Below, piece by piece: positions 46,496 through 56,813 of a stretch of DNA of 64,000 nt. Position 1 is the stretch's first letter; the number at the start of each line of letters is the position of its first letter. A program made the translations under genes and the position numbers. The DNA comes from Liquorilactobacillus oeni DSM 19972. Its GTDB lineage: Bacteria > Bacillota > Bacilli > Lactobacillales > Lactobacillaceae. The stretch covers positions 735,336 through 799,335 of the forward strand of contig NZ_AZEH01000039.1 in assembly GCF_001436275.1 (NCBI RefSeq). The letters run 5' to 3'. Under the pieces are notes generated by a model. It did no database searches, was not told the DNA's origin, and saw only the letters and a list, made by a program, of their open reading frames with translations.

Positions 46496-47920
46496 CTATT
46501 TAGTGCTCTCATTCAAAGGTGCTGTAGGAAGTTCAAGGGGAAAGATAACTGTAAAGGTTGAGCCGACTCCTACCTGGCTATCTACTGTTATCTTGCCAGA
46601 CATTGCTTCTACATACTCCTTAACTACAGAAAGTCCTAAACCTGTTCCGCCATTTTGACGTGAGCGCGAAGTGTCGACCCTATAAAACCTTTCAAAAATA
46701 CGTTCCTTTTCATCTTTAGGAATCCCATATCCATTATCATTTACGCTGATAAACCAAGAATCTTTCTTAATAGTTCCTTTCAGCCAAACATTCCCTTTAT
46801 AATTATTATACTTGATAGCATTTTGCACCAGATTATTAATTACATGTCTTAGTTTATTCTGGTCAACTTGAACAGTACAACCATTTGGAATCTGAATTTC
46901 AACGTGAATATCTTTTTTACTAATTTCCGGTCTAAATGGTCGTAAAAGATTAATTATAAATTTGCGTATATCAATTTCATCCAGCTTAAGTTCCGGACTT
47001 GCATCAATCCTTGCAAGTGACAAAATATCTTCAACCAGCTCAGTTAATTTTAAACTTTCTTGATGAATAATATTCAAAAATTCCTTCAAAGCTTTTGGGT
47101 CTTTTAACGCGCCTTGTAAAAGAGTCTCGCTAAAACCGGTAATCGCTGTGATAGGTGTTTTCAACTCATGACTCACGTTACCGACAAAGTCCATCTGCAT
47201 TCTTTCAATTTCCTTTAGTTCTGTAATGTCATATAAAAGTGCCATCACCAAAAAATGATGTTCGCTTACTGGAACATAAACCACATGTGCATCAACAACC
47301 TTATCAGAAAAATCCAATTTTATTTCTGCATGTTGATCTTGTCTATCCTGATAAACTCTCTCGATCAGCTGACTCAGTTCATACGTCCTTAATACATTTA
47401 CATAAAGTTGCTTTTTAAGATTCATTTCCCGTCCGATTAAATCACTCATTGCATGGTTGCTAAGATATATCTTGCGGTCCTGATCCAAGACCATAACACC
47501 AATCGTTAAATATTCAATCAAAGAAAAGTAGCCTCTTTGCTGTGTCACGAAACTTTTAGAGATCATGTCTTTCATACTCTGAACAGCATTGATAGACTGC
47601 GACAATTCATAATAAGGGTCAGAGGGCTCCAACAAAACATGTTTCCCTTTTGTTCCTTCAATAATATTACTTAGTCTGGAATTGAGAGCTTCTAAATTTT
47701 GCTTACGTTTTCTAAACCGCAAATACCTGCCAAAAATATCTACTGCTGCCAAAATTATTGCTGTAACAGACAATAATAAAAAAGTTTCAACTCCCCAGGC
47801 ACTGACTGAGCCATTACGAACTTGCCGGATAACCAACAAGAAAATTACTGTCAGAAAAATAAAAATGATAATTGCATCGCTGAAAAAAGTCCTAATTATT
47901 CTGATTCTTTTCACCTTCAA
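46496..47920 (-). CDS. phoR: Sensor histidine kinase PhoR
   Basis: Membrane histidine kinase paired with PhoP; senses phosphate limitation. The 474 residues have two N-terminal membrane helices (about 13-33 and 44-64) with a very short outer loop, a PAS domain (about 130-235), the DHp motif VGNVSHELKTPITAITGF with His251, and the ATPase N, G1 and G2 boxes (NLVQNAIKYN, NDNGYGIPKDE, GGTGLGLSVVKEY). The tiny extracellular part suggests signals come from the membrane or PhoU/Pst. It overlaps phoP by 29 bases. Confidence 0.9.
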   Translation of the reverse strand: MKVKRIRIIRTFFSDAIIIFIFLTVIFLLVIRQVRNGSVSAWGVETFLLLSVTAIILAAVDIFGRYLRFRKRKQNLEALNSRLSNIIEGTKGKHVLLEPSDPYYELSQSINAVQSMKDMISKSFVTQQRGYFSLIEYLTIGVMVLDQDRKIYLSNHAMSDLIGREMNLKKQLYVNVLRTYELSQLIERVYQDRQDQHAEIKLDFSDKVVDAHVVYVPVSEHHFLVMALLYDITELKEIERMQMDFVGNVSHELKTPITAITGFSETLLQGALKDPKALKEFLNIIHQESLKLTELVEDILSLARIDASPELKLDEIDIRKFIINLLRPFRPEISKKDIHVEIQIPNGCTVQVDQNKLRHVINNLVQNAIKYNNYKGNVWLKGTIKKDSWFISVNDNGYGIPKDEKERIFERFYRVDTSRSRQNGGTGLGLSVVKEYVEAMSGKITVDSQVGVGSTFTVIFPLELPTAPLNESTK

Positions 47921-48629
47921 AACGATAGCCGAACCCTCTCACAGTTTCTATATAATGCGGGTTTTTCGGGTCTTTTTCTATTTTTTCTCGCAAATGGCTG
48001 ACATGCATATCTACCATACGTGTTTGACCAACATAATCAAAACCCCAAACACCGTTTAAAAGCTTATCCCTGCTCAAAACGCGGTGCTGTCTTCTGATAA
48101 AATAAGTCAACAATTCAAATTCCTTCGGTGTTAACTTAATTTTTTGCCCATCCTTCGTAATTGTATAGTTAATCAAGTCTACAGAAAAATCTGGAAATTC
48201 AAAATATTCCGTCCTATCTTCTCCAGAAAACTTATCTTTTCCTTCTTCCTCGACTTTTATATTACTATCGGTTCTTCTAGCAATTGCTTTAATACGCGCA
48301 ATTACTTCACGAGGAGAAAAGGGCTTTGTCATATAATCATCAGCCCCTAATTCAAGACCAATTACTTTATCATATTCCTCACCTTTAGCTGTCAAAATCA
48401 TAATAGGAGTCTTGATTTTTTCTTGCCGCAAGTGCTTAGTGACCTCAAGCCCATCCATTCTAGGCAGCATCAAATCAAGTAAAATGAAGTCAAAGCCGTC
48501 GCTTTGGGCCATTTCAAGCGCTGTTTGGCCGTCTAATGCTGTTGCTACTTCATAACCGGCTTGTTCCAAATTGTATTTTAACAATGTAACTATTGCAACT
48601 TCATCATCGACAACTAATATCTTTTTCAA
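47892..48629 (-). CDS. phoP: Response regulator PhoP
   Basis: OmpR/PhoB-type response regulator of 245 residues. In the receiver domain the phosphoacceptor is Asp52 (LLDLMLPRMDG), with acidic Asp8/Asp9 and Lys102 in TKPF. The C-terminal winged helix has KLTPKEFELLTYFIRRQHRVLSRDKLLNGVWG. It is probably the phosphate-starvation regulator from its pairing with phoR and nearby phoU. A close alternative is WalR (VicR), but there are no walHIJ-type neighbours, which makes that unlikely. The start is TTG with GGAGGG upstream. Confidence 0.9.
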   Translation of the reverse strand: MKKILVVDDEVAIVTLLKYNLEQAGYEVATALDGQTALEMAQSDGFDFILLDLMLPRMDGLEVTKHLRQEKIKTPIMILTAKGEEYDKVIGLELGADDYMTKPFSPREVIARIKAIARRTDSNIKVEEEGKDKFSGEDRTEYFEFPDFSVDLINYTITKDGQKIKLTPKEFELLTYFIRRQHRVLSRDKLLNGVWGFDYVGQTRMVDMHVSHLREKIEKDPKNPHYIETVRGFGYRFEGEKNQNN

Positions 48630-48645
48630 AATGTTCCCTCCAAAA

Positions 48646-49797
48646 TCAATGGAATAATATTAATCCTAATTCATGAGGTGAATCTGTAAAAACAGCACTT
48701 TCTGTAAGTTTTAGTTCGCCTTCATAAGTTTTGACTTTAAGACTGCAAAAAGTCGGTACAAGTTTTAGCGCCATATAGAATTCATTTTCATTTGCAATTG
48801 TTTTTCCATTACACTCAAGGATAATATCTCCTGGTTCCAGATTCATCTTGGCTGCAGGTGTATTCGGCTGTATTGCGATTACTCGTACCCCATCATATGT
48901 CTCTACATACCATTTACCCTTCTTCTTCATCTTTGCATATCTTTGAATAAAGCGCAAGATGACTAATAGAACCAACACTGCAAAAAAGACGGCAGCTGTT
49001 TGTGGTAAAAAAACAGTTACAATAAAACCGCACAAACAAAAGGAAAAAAGCCTGAATGCTTGGAGGCTTTCATTTGCTGCCCCTGTTCTTATAGAACTGC
49101 GCCAGATACGGACAAAACCTGACAATACAAGCGGTAAAACTAAAAAGGCATAATGTTTCCCGTTAAAAGTGATTAATGGCCAAAAGGGGACTAATTCTTG
49201 TGAAAAACTGCCAGGTACTAATACAATTAACGGAACAACACTGAATTCCTTCCATGTATAAGAAACAAGTTTTCTTCCTCTTTTGCCTTGTCTAACTTGC
49301 GGTACCAAAAATTCAGGTGAAAAGCGTCTGATCATCAACCATCTGAACAAAAAAAACAAGGTGCAAAGGAGCATAAAAGATGCGGAATTAAAATCTCGGG
49401 GAACTATTTTATCGATTTGAGTACTTAAAAGTTGAGGAGCCAAAGTACGAATAGCTTGGATACTTATTGGTAAAAGACAAGTTACTAATAAAAAGAACAG
49501 ACTGACATCCCAAACCAGTTCTAATAAAATCACCAAAAAAGCAGTCGCTTCATAGATTAAAACCCAATAAAGCGGGAAAACCACCCCGATTGCTATAAGG
49601 ATCGCAGAACCTATTACAGAAAATAAAATTCCATTTTTTAAATAATGCCGGCCCTCGTAAAAGTCGCGATTAATTGCAACATGATAATGGCTTCTTTCAC
49701 TTTTTACACGTTTAAAATGTATACCAGCAACTAACAAAAAACCTAACCAAAAAATAGGTTGAAGTACCACCAGAAAAATAGCTTCTATAATCGACAT
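48646..49797 (-). CDS. MinJ-like polytopic membrane protein with C-terminal PDZ domain
   Basis: A 383-residue protein with about eight hydrophobic helices in its first 280 residues and a C-terminal PDZ domain (about 300-380, VIAIQPNTPAAKMNLEPGDIILECNGKTI). The layout is that of Bacillus MinJ, which bridges DivIVA and MinD at the division site. The neighbourhood is also right, because Bacillus minJ lies near ftsEX. The membrane part has conserved stretches typical of lactobacillar homologues, but a role in division is inferred from architecture and position. It is 17 bases ahead of phoP in the same orientation. Confidence 0.7.
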   Translation of the reverse strand: MSIIEAIFLVVLQPIFWLGFLLVAGIHFKRVKSERSHYHVAINRDFYEGRHYLKNGILFSVIGSAILIAIGVVFPLYWVLIYEATAFLVILLELVWDVSLFFLLVTCLLPISIQAIRTLAPQLLSTQIDKIVPRDFNSASFMLLCTLFFLFRWLMIRRFSPEFLVPQVRQGKRGRKLVSYTWKEFSVVPLIVLVPGSFSQELVPFWPLITFNGKHYAFLVLPLVLSGFVRIWRSSIRTGAANESLQAFRLFSFCLCGFIVTVFLPQTAAVFFAVLVLLVILRFIQRYAKMKKKGKWYVETYDGVRVIAIQPNTPAAKMNLEPGDIILECNGKTIANENEFYMALKLVPTFCSLKVKTYEGELKLTESAVFTDSPHELGLILFH

Positions 49798-49916
49798 ATC
49801 TACACTCCTATGTTTTTTTCCATTCTTAAGTATAACAACTATTCAAAGGGAGCACAAAGACAGGTTGGGAATAGTTAATTCAATCTAATAAAAATGGCTG
49901 CTTAAAAACAGCGAGC

Positions 49917-49970
49917 TAAAAAAAGATACTGAGCTAAACATTAGTTTCACCCCAGTACCTGTTTTTTTAT
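49917..49970 (-). terminator. Terminator after ftsX
   Basis: On the minus strand AGGTACTGGGG..GAAAC, loop, GTTT..CTCAGTATCT, then seven T. The stem is interrupted. Confidence 0.65.
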
Positions 49971-50030
49971 AATTGTTATTATCTTTTAAATAAAAATAAT
50001 TTTTACGAATTGATTTTTTTATATCTTAAA

Positions 50031-50918
50031 TTAGATTTTTAAGAAACGTCTCATCGAAAAAGTTGCTCCTAATGCTCCTATACAAATACCGATTAAAATC
50101 AACAATGCATCAATTTCAACTAGGAAGACTCCTGGCGATAATAATCGATAACTCGTACTTGCTAATGTCTGGGATAGAACTCGATGCGTCCACACATAAC
50201 CAAAATCAACTATTATTAATGGCAGCATTGCCCCAAATAATCCTGTCCATGCTCCTTCAAGCACAAATGGCCATCGAATGAAACTATTAGTCGCCCCAAC
50301 CAAACGCATTATGGAAATTTCATTTTGCCTTGATAGGATAGTAATTCTAATTGTGTTTGAAATTAAGAATACTGCAACAAACAGCAACAATAAACTTATT
50401 CCCATGCCCCATCTTTGAATGCTGTTCACGATCGCAAATAATCTTTTTGCTGAAGTTCCACCGTATTTAGCATCATACACAAACTTCATATTTTTTGCTT
50501 TTCTTGCGATCTGCACTGTCTGTTTGGGTTCTTTAGTCTGAACAATAAAAACATCATACAGAGGATTCCCATCGCCACCAAAAAGTTTAAAACCCTTACC
50601 ATAGCTTTTTATTACATTTTTTAGTTCATGTTCCTTACTGGAAAATGTAATTTTTTTAACGGCAGTTTCCGCTTTCAATTTGTTTTTTAACTGGTTGCGC
50701 TGCTGCTGTGCTGTCCCGCGATTAATTAACACGCGAACCTGTACATCATTTTCAACATCTGATGCTATTTTGTTTACATTCAGTAAAATAGTCAGTAAAA
50801 CACCGACTAAGAGAAGAGTAACCGTTACAGCACTAAATGCTGCCACCGACATCCAGCCATTTCGCTTCAGGCTTTTAAAGCTCTCCACAAGGTGGCGCTT
50901 AAAAGTTGCTAGCTTCAT
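50031..50918 (-). CDS. ftsX: Cell division protein FtsX
   Basis: Membrane partner of the FtsE ATPase; in Gram-positives FtsEX activates peptidoglycan hydrolases such as CwlO or PcsB. I use the ATG at 50918 (295 residues, [17 protein letters not shown]), the usual length, overlapping ftsE by 20 bases; the upstream in-frame starts lie inside ftsE. It has an N-terminal helix (about 22-45), an extracellular domain (about 50-165), and three C-terminal helices in an FtsX/MacB-type domain. The hydrolase it would drive is not adjacent. Confidence 0.94.
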   Translation of the reverse strand: MKLATFKRHLVESFKSLKRNGWMSVAAFSAVTVTLLLVGVLLTILLNVNKIASDVENDVQVRVLINRGTAQQQRNQLKNKLKAETAVKKITFSSKEHELKNVIKSYGKGFKLFGGDGNPLYDVFIVQTKEPKQTVQIARKAKNMKFVYDAKYGGTSAKRLFAIVNSIQRWGMGISLLLLFVAVFLISNTIRITILSRQNEISIMRLVGATNSFIRWPFVLEGAWTGLFGAMLPLIIVDFGYVWTHRVLSQTLASTSYRLLSPGVFLVEIDALLILIGICIGALGATFSMRRFLKI

Positions 50919-51597
50919 CTTGGAAAAAACTCCCTTCATCCTGATCACGAATAACGTGTCCATTCTCAATTTCAATTACACGGTGCCTAAATTCATTAAC
51001 AATATGACTATTATGAGTTGCCATTACAACAGTAGTACCTTGTATATTAATTTTTTCCAAAATTTTCATAATTCCTTCAGCTGTTTCGGGATCAAGATTA
51101 CCAGTCGGCTCATCTGCAATCAAAATACTTGGTTTATTTGCGATTGCCCGTGCAATCGCAACTCGTTGCTGTTCACCGCCTGAAAGTTCAGCTGGAAACG
51201 CAGCTCCTTTAGAAACAAGTTTGACTAATTTAAGAACATGATTGACTCTTTTTTTAATTTCAACCGGATCTTTTTCAATTACCTGCAGTGCATAAGCAAT
51301 ATTTTCAAAAACAGTAAGTTTAGATAGCAGTTTAAAATCTTGGAAAACGATTCCGAGTTCTCTTCTGAAAAAGGGAATTTTACTATTCTTGATCTTTTCA
51401 AGCTCATATTCATTTACTTTGATCTGACCTAAAGTCGGTTTTTCCTCACGGTACATCATCTTAATAAAAGTTGACTTTCCAGCACCGCTTGGGCCAATTA
51501 CATAAACGAACTCTCCTTGCTGAATCTTAAGGTTAAAATTATCAACAGCAGTAATCTGATTAGCATACTTCTTGGAAACATGTTTGAACTCTATCAA
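50899..51597 (-). CDS. ftsE: Cell division ATP-binding protein FtsE
   Basis: ABC ATPase of 232 residues that powers FtsX. Walker [10 protein letters not shown] (near residue 36), signature LSGGEQQR, Walker [13 protein letters not shown] and the switch histidine ATHNSHIV. The start is TTG. It lies downstream of prfB and overlaps ftsX, the same order as in Bacillus and many lactobacilli. Confidence 0.96.
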   Translation of the reverse strand: MIEFKHVSKKYANQITAVDNFNLKIQQGEFVYVIGPSGAGKSTFIKMMYREEKPTLGQIKVNEYELEKIKNSKIPFFRRELGIVFQDFKLLSKLTVFENIAYALQVIEKDPVEIKKRVNHVLKLVKLVSKGAAFPAELSGGEQQRVAIARAIANKPSILIADEPTGNLDPETAEGIMKILEKINIQGTTVVMATHNSHIVNEFRHRVIEIENGHVIRDQDEGSFFQDEASNF

Positions 51598-51694
51598 CTA
51601 GCTTTCCTCCCCTTATTCGGCTGCGCACCAAGATATTATATCATTAATAAAAAGAGGGATATTGCAATAATATTACATTTAAGTTTCAATTATC

Positions 51695-52814
51695 TTATTG
51701 TGGATTTTCTTTTTTGAGCTTAAATTGAAGATAGGCATTAATAAAACCATCAAGTTCACCATCCATAACAGCTTGTATATTCCCTGTTTCATAATCTGTG
51801 CGGTGATCTTTAACAAGCGAATAAGGATGAAAAACATATGAACGAATTTGAGAGCCCCAGCCAATTTCCAATTGATTACCTTGAATCTGTGCCTTTTTCT
51901 TTTCCTGTTCTTCTAATTTCAATTCATATAAACGTGAACGCAGCATATTTTCGGCAGTTGCCCTGTTTTGAAACTGTGAACGCTGGGCTTGACTCGAAAC
52001 TACAATCCCTGTGGGTTGATGAATAAGACGTACAGCAGAGGATGTCTTATTTATATGTTGCCCACCAGCCCCGCTGGCGCGGAAGACCTCCATTTTAATA
52101 TCTTCTGGTCTCAGTTCAACTTCAACGTTATCAGCCAGTTCAGGCATCACATTGACAGATGCAAACGAAGTATGTCTTCTGCCGGCAGCATCGAATGGAG
52201 AAATTCTTACCAGACGATGAACTCCCTTTTCACTGCGAAGATATCCATACGCATCTTCTCCCTTAATGCCTAAAGAAACACTTTTAACTCCTGCTTCGTC
52301 CCCTGATTGATAATCAAGCATTTCAACTTCAAAATTATGCTGTTGTGCCCAACGATCGTACATCCGCAAAAGCATTGCGCCCCAATCTTGTGATTCTGTT
52401 CCGCCTGCTCCAGGATGAATTTCTAAAATAGCATTGTTTTTATCATATTTGCCGTTAAACAGTAGTTCCAGCTGATAAGATCTCATCTTCGTTTGAACAG
52501 CTGAGATTTTACTATCCAACTCTTTTATCAACTCTTGATCAGAATTATCACTTTGAAAAAGTTCATAGAGTATTTCGATATCCTCTACTGTGCCAGATAA
52601 CAATTTAAAGTTATCATATTTCGTCTTCAACTGATTATTTGCGGTAATCACCTTTTGTGCATTTTGCTGATCATTCCAAAAATCAGGATCAGCCATTTTT
52701 TCTTCGTTTTCAGAAATCTTTTCATTCAAGCTATCTAAGTCAAAGAGACCTCCTAAAGTCTGCGACTTGTTTATTCATTTTTTCTATAATTTTTTTATAC
52801 TCTCCGTTGTCCAT
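51695..52814 (-). CDS. prfB: Peptide chain release factor 2 with programmed +1 frameshift
   Basis: RF2 recognises UGA and UAA. The gene starts at the ATG at 52814, reads 24 codons (MDNGEYKKIIEKM...FRRSL), meets an in-frame TGA at 52742-52740 and resumes one base downstream as D-L-D-S-L-N-E. A full product is 372 residues, the family norm. The recoding signal AGGAGGTCTCTTTGAC is intact. The specificity motif SPF (RISPFDAAG) and the GGQ catalytic motif (GAGGQHINK) are present. It lies between secA and ftsE. Confidence 0.95.
52739..52756 (-). promoter_or_regulatory. RF2 recoding site
   Basis: On the minus strand AGGAGG, three bases, CTT TGA C. An internal Shine-Dalgarno stimulates +1 slippage on CTT when RF2 is scarce; this is the classic autoregulatory site, so the gene is not broken. 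Confidence 0.93.
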
Positions 52815-52845
52815 TAATAACATTCCTTTCCTACGACCATTAGAT

Positions 52846-52900
52846 TAAGAAAGAACCTGAGTATGCGAAACATTCCCCAGATTCTCCCTTCAGCTTTTAT
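52846..52900 (-). terminator. Possible terminator between secA and prfB
   Basis: On the minus strand AGAATCTG ... CAGGTTCT with an irregular inner stem and a T-rich but broken tail, right after the secA stop. Confidence 0.5.
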
Positions 52901-52907
52901 TTTGCTT

Positions 52908-55271
52908 TTAACGTTTAATGTCTTGTCTAATCTCTGCTTTCAAGAACAAGCGTGTAACATCATATTCGATGTCCCCTACCATTTGTTCAAACATCCTAAA
53001 ACCATCTGTTTGATATTCAACCAGCGGATTCAGTTGACCATATCCACGCAAGCCGATTGATTGTCTCAACTGATCCATCTCATCAATATGATCAGTCCAA
53101 CGAGAATCTACCACACGTAAAATAACAACCTTTTCAAACTCTAGCATTTGGGAAGCATCATAGAGCTGTTTCTCCTTAAGAGCATAATTTGCTTCCGCTC
53201 TATCAACCAGATATGCAATAATCTCTGCAGGCTCCTTACCCTGCAGGTCAGACAAAGAAATACTGTCTTCGTTAACCATTGCAGCAACTGCAAAATCAAG
53301 AATTGCCTGTAAATTCCAATCTTTCTTCTCGCCTTGAGTATGCATTTGAACAACGTGCTCTACAGTACGCTTGATCATCTGCATAATAATCGGTTTGAGT
53401 GATTCATCTTCCATAATAACCTGTTGCCTTTGTGCATAGATAACCTCACGCTGCTCGCGCATTACATCATCATATTGCAGCACCTGCTTACGGGTATCAT
53501 AGTTATTTCCTTCAACTCGCTTTTGTGCAGACTCTACTTGACGTGAGATCATTTTGCTTTGAATCACTGCATCTTCATCTGCAACTTTAAATCTTTCAAG
53601 AATAGCTTTAACACGTTCTGAGCCAAACCGCAGCATCAGGTCATCTTCCAAAGAAAGATAAAACTGTGTCATACCAGGGTCCCCTTGACGTCCAGAACGG
53701 CCACGCAACTGATTATCAATACGTCTGGATTCATGTCTTTCGGTACCGATTACTGCTAAACCACCAGCTTCACGTACACCAGGTCCCAGCTTAATATCAG
53801 TACCACGTCCGGCCATATTTGTAGCAATCGTCACAGCTCCGCGCTGCCCGGCATTCATAATAATCTCAGCTTCCTTAGCATGATTTTTCGCATTCAAGAC
53901 AGCATGTGGAATACCAGCTTGATCAAGTAATTGAGATAATAACTCTGAAGTCTCAACGGCAACTGTACCAACAAGAATTGGTTGACCCTTTTCGTGACGT
54001 TCACGAATATCTTCAATTACCGCCTTGAACTTGCTTTTAAGAGTAGGATATAACAAGTCTGGCCGATCCTCACGAATAACAGGCTTGTTAGTTGGAATAG
54101 AAATGACTTCCATGTTATAGATTTCACGGAATTCTTCCTGCTCAGTCTTTGCCGTCCCAGTCATTCCGGCAATCTTCTTATACATACGGAAAAAGTTCTG
54201 GTAGGTAATATTCGCCATTGTTTTAGTTTCTTGCTGAATCTCAACATGTTCTTTTGCTTCGATTGCCTGGTGCAATCCATCAGAATAGCGGCGGCCTTCC
54301 ATAATACGACCGGTAAACTGATCAACAATCAGCACCTCTCCATTTGAAACAACGTAGTCCTTATCGCGCAGCATAATAAAATTAGCCCGCAAAGCATTGT
54401 CCAAATGATGCGTTAGTGCAGTATTATCAGGATCATAAAGATTTTCCAAGCCAAAGTATTTTTCAGCCTTTTTAATTCCTTCTTCAGTTAAAGATACCGT
54501 CTTTGATTCAAGATCGATTTTATAGTCCGCTTTTTCTGTGAGTGTCTTAGCGAAACGATCAGTTCTCGTGTAAAGAGTCGTTGATTGCTCTGCTTGTCCT
54601 GAAATAATTAAAGGCGTACGTGCCTCATCAATTAAAATCGAGTCAACTTCATCAACTATCACGAAATTCAAAGGGCGTTGGACCATATCTTCACGGTAGA
54701 CAACCATGTTGTCTCTCAAATAGTCAAAGCCTAATTCACTGTTTGTCGAATAAGTAATATCGCATTTATAAGCTTCTCTTTTCTCGTCAGGAGTTTTGCC
54801 TGAAATATTTAATCCAACACTTAATCCAAGCCAAGTATATAACTCGCCCATTTCCTTGGCATCACGGCTTGACAAGTATTCGTTGACAGTCACAACATGA
54901 ACTCCTTTGCCCGCTAATGCATTCAAGTAAACCGGCATAGTAGCAGTTAGGGTTTTCCCTTCACCAGTCTTCATTTCCGCAATGTTACCCTCGTGTAAAA
55001 CGATGCCACCATAAATTTGAACACGAAACGGATACAGACCTAAAACCCGCTTTGCTCCTTCACGAACAACAGCAAACGCTTCAGGGAGAAGGTCATCTAG
55101 GGTTGCACCTCCTTGATACTTGCCTTTTAATTCTGTTGTCTTTGCTTTTAATTCATCATCACTTAGTGCAGCCATGTCATCTGCATAAGCTTCCACTTTA
55201 TCTGCTATTTTTCCTAGACGTTTCAGTTCGCGTTTGTCGCTTTCAACCCATTTTTTTAGGACATTAGCCAT
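52908..55271 (-). CDS. secA: Protein translocase ATPase SecA
   Basis: Motor ATPase that drives preproteins through SecYEG. The length is 787. Walker [12 protein letters not shown], Walker B-type [10 protein letters not shown], preprotein cross-linking domain, and the helicase motif with [26 protein letters not shown]. The C-terminal zinc-binding SEC-C tail found in longer SecA proteins is absent; the protein ends at [14 protein letters not shown]. Lactobacillar SecA is often of this short form. ATG with AGAAAGGA upstream, and an extended -10 promoter at 55335-55343. Confidence 0.96.
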   Translation of the reverse strand: MANVLKKWVESDKRELKRLGKIADKVEAYADDMAALSDDELKAKTTELKGKYQGGATLDDLLPEAFAVVREGAKRVLGLYPFRVQIYGGIVLHEGNIAEMKTGEGKTLTATMPVYLNALAGKGVHVVTVNEYLSSRDAKEMGELYTWLGLSVGLNISGKTPDEKREAYKCDITYSTNSELGFDYLRDNMVVYREDMVQRPLNFVIVDEVDSILIDEARTPLIISGQAEQSTTLYTRTDRFAKTLTEKADYKIDLESKTVSLTEEGIKKAEKYFGLENLYDPDNTALTHHLDNALRANFIMLRDKDYVVSNGEVLIVDQFTGRIMEGRRYSDGLHQAIEAKEHVEIQQETKTMANITYQNFFRMYKKIAGMTGTAKTEQEEFREIYNMEVISIPTNKPVIREDRPDLLYPTLKSKFKAVIEDIRERHEKGQPILVGTVAVETSELLSQLLDQAGIPHAVLNAKNHAKEAEIIMNAGQRGAVTIATNMAGRGTDIKLGPGVREAGGLAVIGTERHESRRIDNQLRGRSGRQGDPGMTQFYLSLEDDLMLRFGSERVKAILERFKVADEDAVIQSKMISRQVESAQKRVEGNNYDTRKQVLQYDDVMREQREVIYAQRQQVIMEDESLKPIIMQMIKRTVEHVVQMHTQGEKKDWNLQAILDFAVAAMVNEDSISLSDLQGKEPAEIIAYLVDRAEANYALKEKQLYDASQMLEFEKVVILRVVDSRWTDHIDEMDQLRQSIGLRGYGQLNPLVEYQTDGFRMFEQMVGDIEYDVTRLFLKAEIRQDIKR

Positions 55272-55334
55272 GTCATATTTCCTTTCTCAAAAAACTTTAG
55301 ATTCAATATTAACTCGGTTATTTTTCATAAAAAC

Positions 55335-55343
55335 AGTATACCA
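55335..55343 (-). promoter_or_regulatory. Extended -10 promoter of secA
   Basis: On the minus strand TGGTATACT, an extended -10 (TGn plus TATACT), about 65 bases before secA. No good -35 is needed for such promoters. Confidence 0.55.
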
Positions 55344-55405
55344 TGTTGTATTTTATCATCTTTTAATACAATTTGAAACAACTTGCGTCCATTCTCTATA
55401 GCACA

Positions 55406-55440
55406 CAAAAAACAGGTTATCATTCGAACCGATAACCCGC
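55406..55440 (-). terminator. Terminator after hpf
   Basis: On the minus strand GGTTATC, loop, GATAACC and then a T run (TGTTTTTTG), about 30 bases past the hpf stop. Confidence 0.75.
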
Positions 55441-55466
55441 CTAAGATTTCATCTTACTGAATCACA

Positions 55467-56015
55467 CTATTCATCAGCTTCAATTAACCCGTACCGTCCA
55501 TCTTTGCGGCGATACACAATATTAGTACTGTTCGTTTCTGCATCTTCATAAATGAAGAAGTCATGTCCTAGCATATCCATTTGTAAAACAGCTTCTTCGC
55601 TATCCATTGGTTTTAATGAAAAATGTTTTGTACGCACAATATCAAAACCATTTTCTTCGGTAGACTTATTACTTTGTTCATCTTCAAACTTAAATTCTTT
55701 GAAACCCTTTTCCCGAGATTTTCGATTTATCTTTGTCTTGTATTTTCTAATTTGACGCTCTAACTTATCAGTCACAAGATCAATGCTTGCATACATATCA
55801 GGCGAGGTTTCCTCAGCCCTTAGCACTAAATATGGCAAGGGAATAGTAACCTCAACTTTTGAGGTCTTATCAGAGTAAACCTTAAGATTCACATGGGCAA
55901 TAGATTCAGAAGTATCCTCGAAATACTTTTCGAGTTTGTTAAGCTTTTTCTGGACGTAACTCCTAATAGCCTCCGTTACTTCTATATTTTCTCCACGAAT
56001 GTTGTAATCTAGCAT
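55467..56015 (-). CDS. hpf: Ribosome hibernation promoting factor (long form)
   Basis: Long HPF of 182 residues that pairs 70S ribosomes into inactive 100S dimers in stationary phase or stress. The N-terminal ribosome-binding domain (about 1-100, NIRGENIEVTEAIRSYVQKKLNKLEKYF) is followed by a linker and the C-terminal dimerisation domain (IVRTKHFSLKPMDSEEAVLQMDMLGHDFFIYEDAETN). ATG with AAAGGAG upstream, and a strong promoter just behind comFC. It lies between comFC and secA, the normal Firmicute order. Confidence 0.95.
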   Translation of the reverse strand: MLDYNIRGENIEVTEAIRSYVQKKLNKLEKYFEDTSESIAHVNLKVYSDKTSKVEVTIPLPYLVLRAEETSPDMYASIDLVTDKLERQIRKYKTKINRKSREKGFKEFKFEDEQSNKSTEENGFDIVRTKHFSLKPMDSEEAVLQMDMLGHDFFIYEDAETNSTNIVYRRKDGRYGLIEADE

Positions 56016-56082
56016 AACAAACCTCTCCTTTCACGACTAAACAGTTAGAATAGATTATCTACAATCTATCAACGTTTATTCT

Positions 56083-56111
56083 ATTATAATGGAAAGCTTT
56101 ACAATTAACAA
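56083..56111 (-). promoter_or_regulatory. hpf promoter
   Basis: On the minus strand TTGTTA, 17-base spacer, TATAAT, directly after the comFC stop. A weak TAGATT/AATCTA dyad follows in the leader. Confidence 0.7.
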
Positions 56112-56117
56112 ATGATA

Positions 56118-56813
56118 TCATCTTGCCAAGGTAACAGAATGGACCTTCTTTGCTCCAGCTTTTTTCAACAAAGCCTGAGCGTGATAAAGAGTTCTTCCTG
56201 TAGTATAAATATCATCTAATAATAAAATGTTCTTACCTTTAATCTCTTTTTCAAAACCTGTGGTTAGTTCAAATGGCTGGGCAGCCTGCATCCTTTCACG
56301 TCTCTTTAAAAGTGATTGCTGTTTTTTTGATATCTTTTTTACGCTTAGCATTTTCGACAGACAAATGTTTTCAAACAACCCTTCTACTTGATTAAACCCC
56401 CGTTTTTCAAAAACCTCTTTGGAAACTGGAATCGGAACAAAGAGCCAGCCTTTATGGTAATTTTCCTTCAGCTTTGCTTCCAACTCTTTTTGAAAAACCA
56501 GTCTTAAATAGTAATCTCCCGAAAATTTGAAGCGTTCAAAGTATTCTTTCATTTGCCTGTTATAACAGTATAGGGATCTGTTGCATAATAACTCGGCAGC
56601 CCCTAAAGTCACCCATTTCTCACAATCTGTACAATAGTTCTGGTAATTTCCAGGCCGTCCACATCCTGTACAAACTGCCTTTCCTTTCAATGAATCAAAA
56701 GAATTAATGCATGTTGAACAAACCTGCTTTATCCCGCTCGTTTGAAATGAAAACAACCATTTAAAGCTGAAATTTTCAACTATTCTTTTTTGGCAAAGAA
56801 GACATTGTTTCAT
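56118..56813 (-). CDS. comFC: Competence protein ComFC, phosphoribosyltransferase-like
   Basis: A 231-residue protein needed for transformation in Bacillus and related species. N-terminal zinc-type cysteines CLLCQKR and CSTCINSF...CTGCGRPG...CTDCEKW precede a type I phosphoribosyltransferase fold with the PRPP motif LLLDDIYTTGRT near residues 195-206. The exact chemistry in DNA uptake is unsettled. It overlaps the end of comFA by 38 bases, so the two are coupled. Confidence 0.92.
   Translation of the reverse strand: MKQCLLCQKRIVENFSFKWLFSFQTSGIKQVCSTCINSFDSLKGKAVCTGCGRPGNYQNYCTDCEKWVTLGAAELLCNRSLYCYNRQMKEYFERFKFSGDYYLRLVFQKELEAKLKENYHKGWLFVPIPVSKEVFEKRGFNQVEGLFENICLSKMLSVKKISKKQQSLLKRRERMQAAQPFELTTGFEKEIKGKNILLLDDIYTTGRTLYHAQALLKKAGAKKVHSVTLAR

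Noticed and set aside
47892-48629. WalR (VicR) response regulator instead of PhoP
   Set aside because: The partner kinase has a minimal outer loop and the cluster lacks walH, walI and walJ-like genes, while phoU is next door.
51695-52814. Apparent frameshift mutation in prfB
   Set aside because: The break has the exact RF2 recoding signal, so it is programmed and not a pseudogene.
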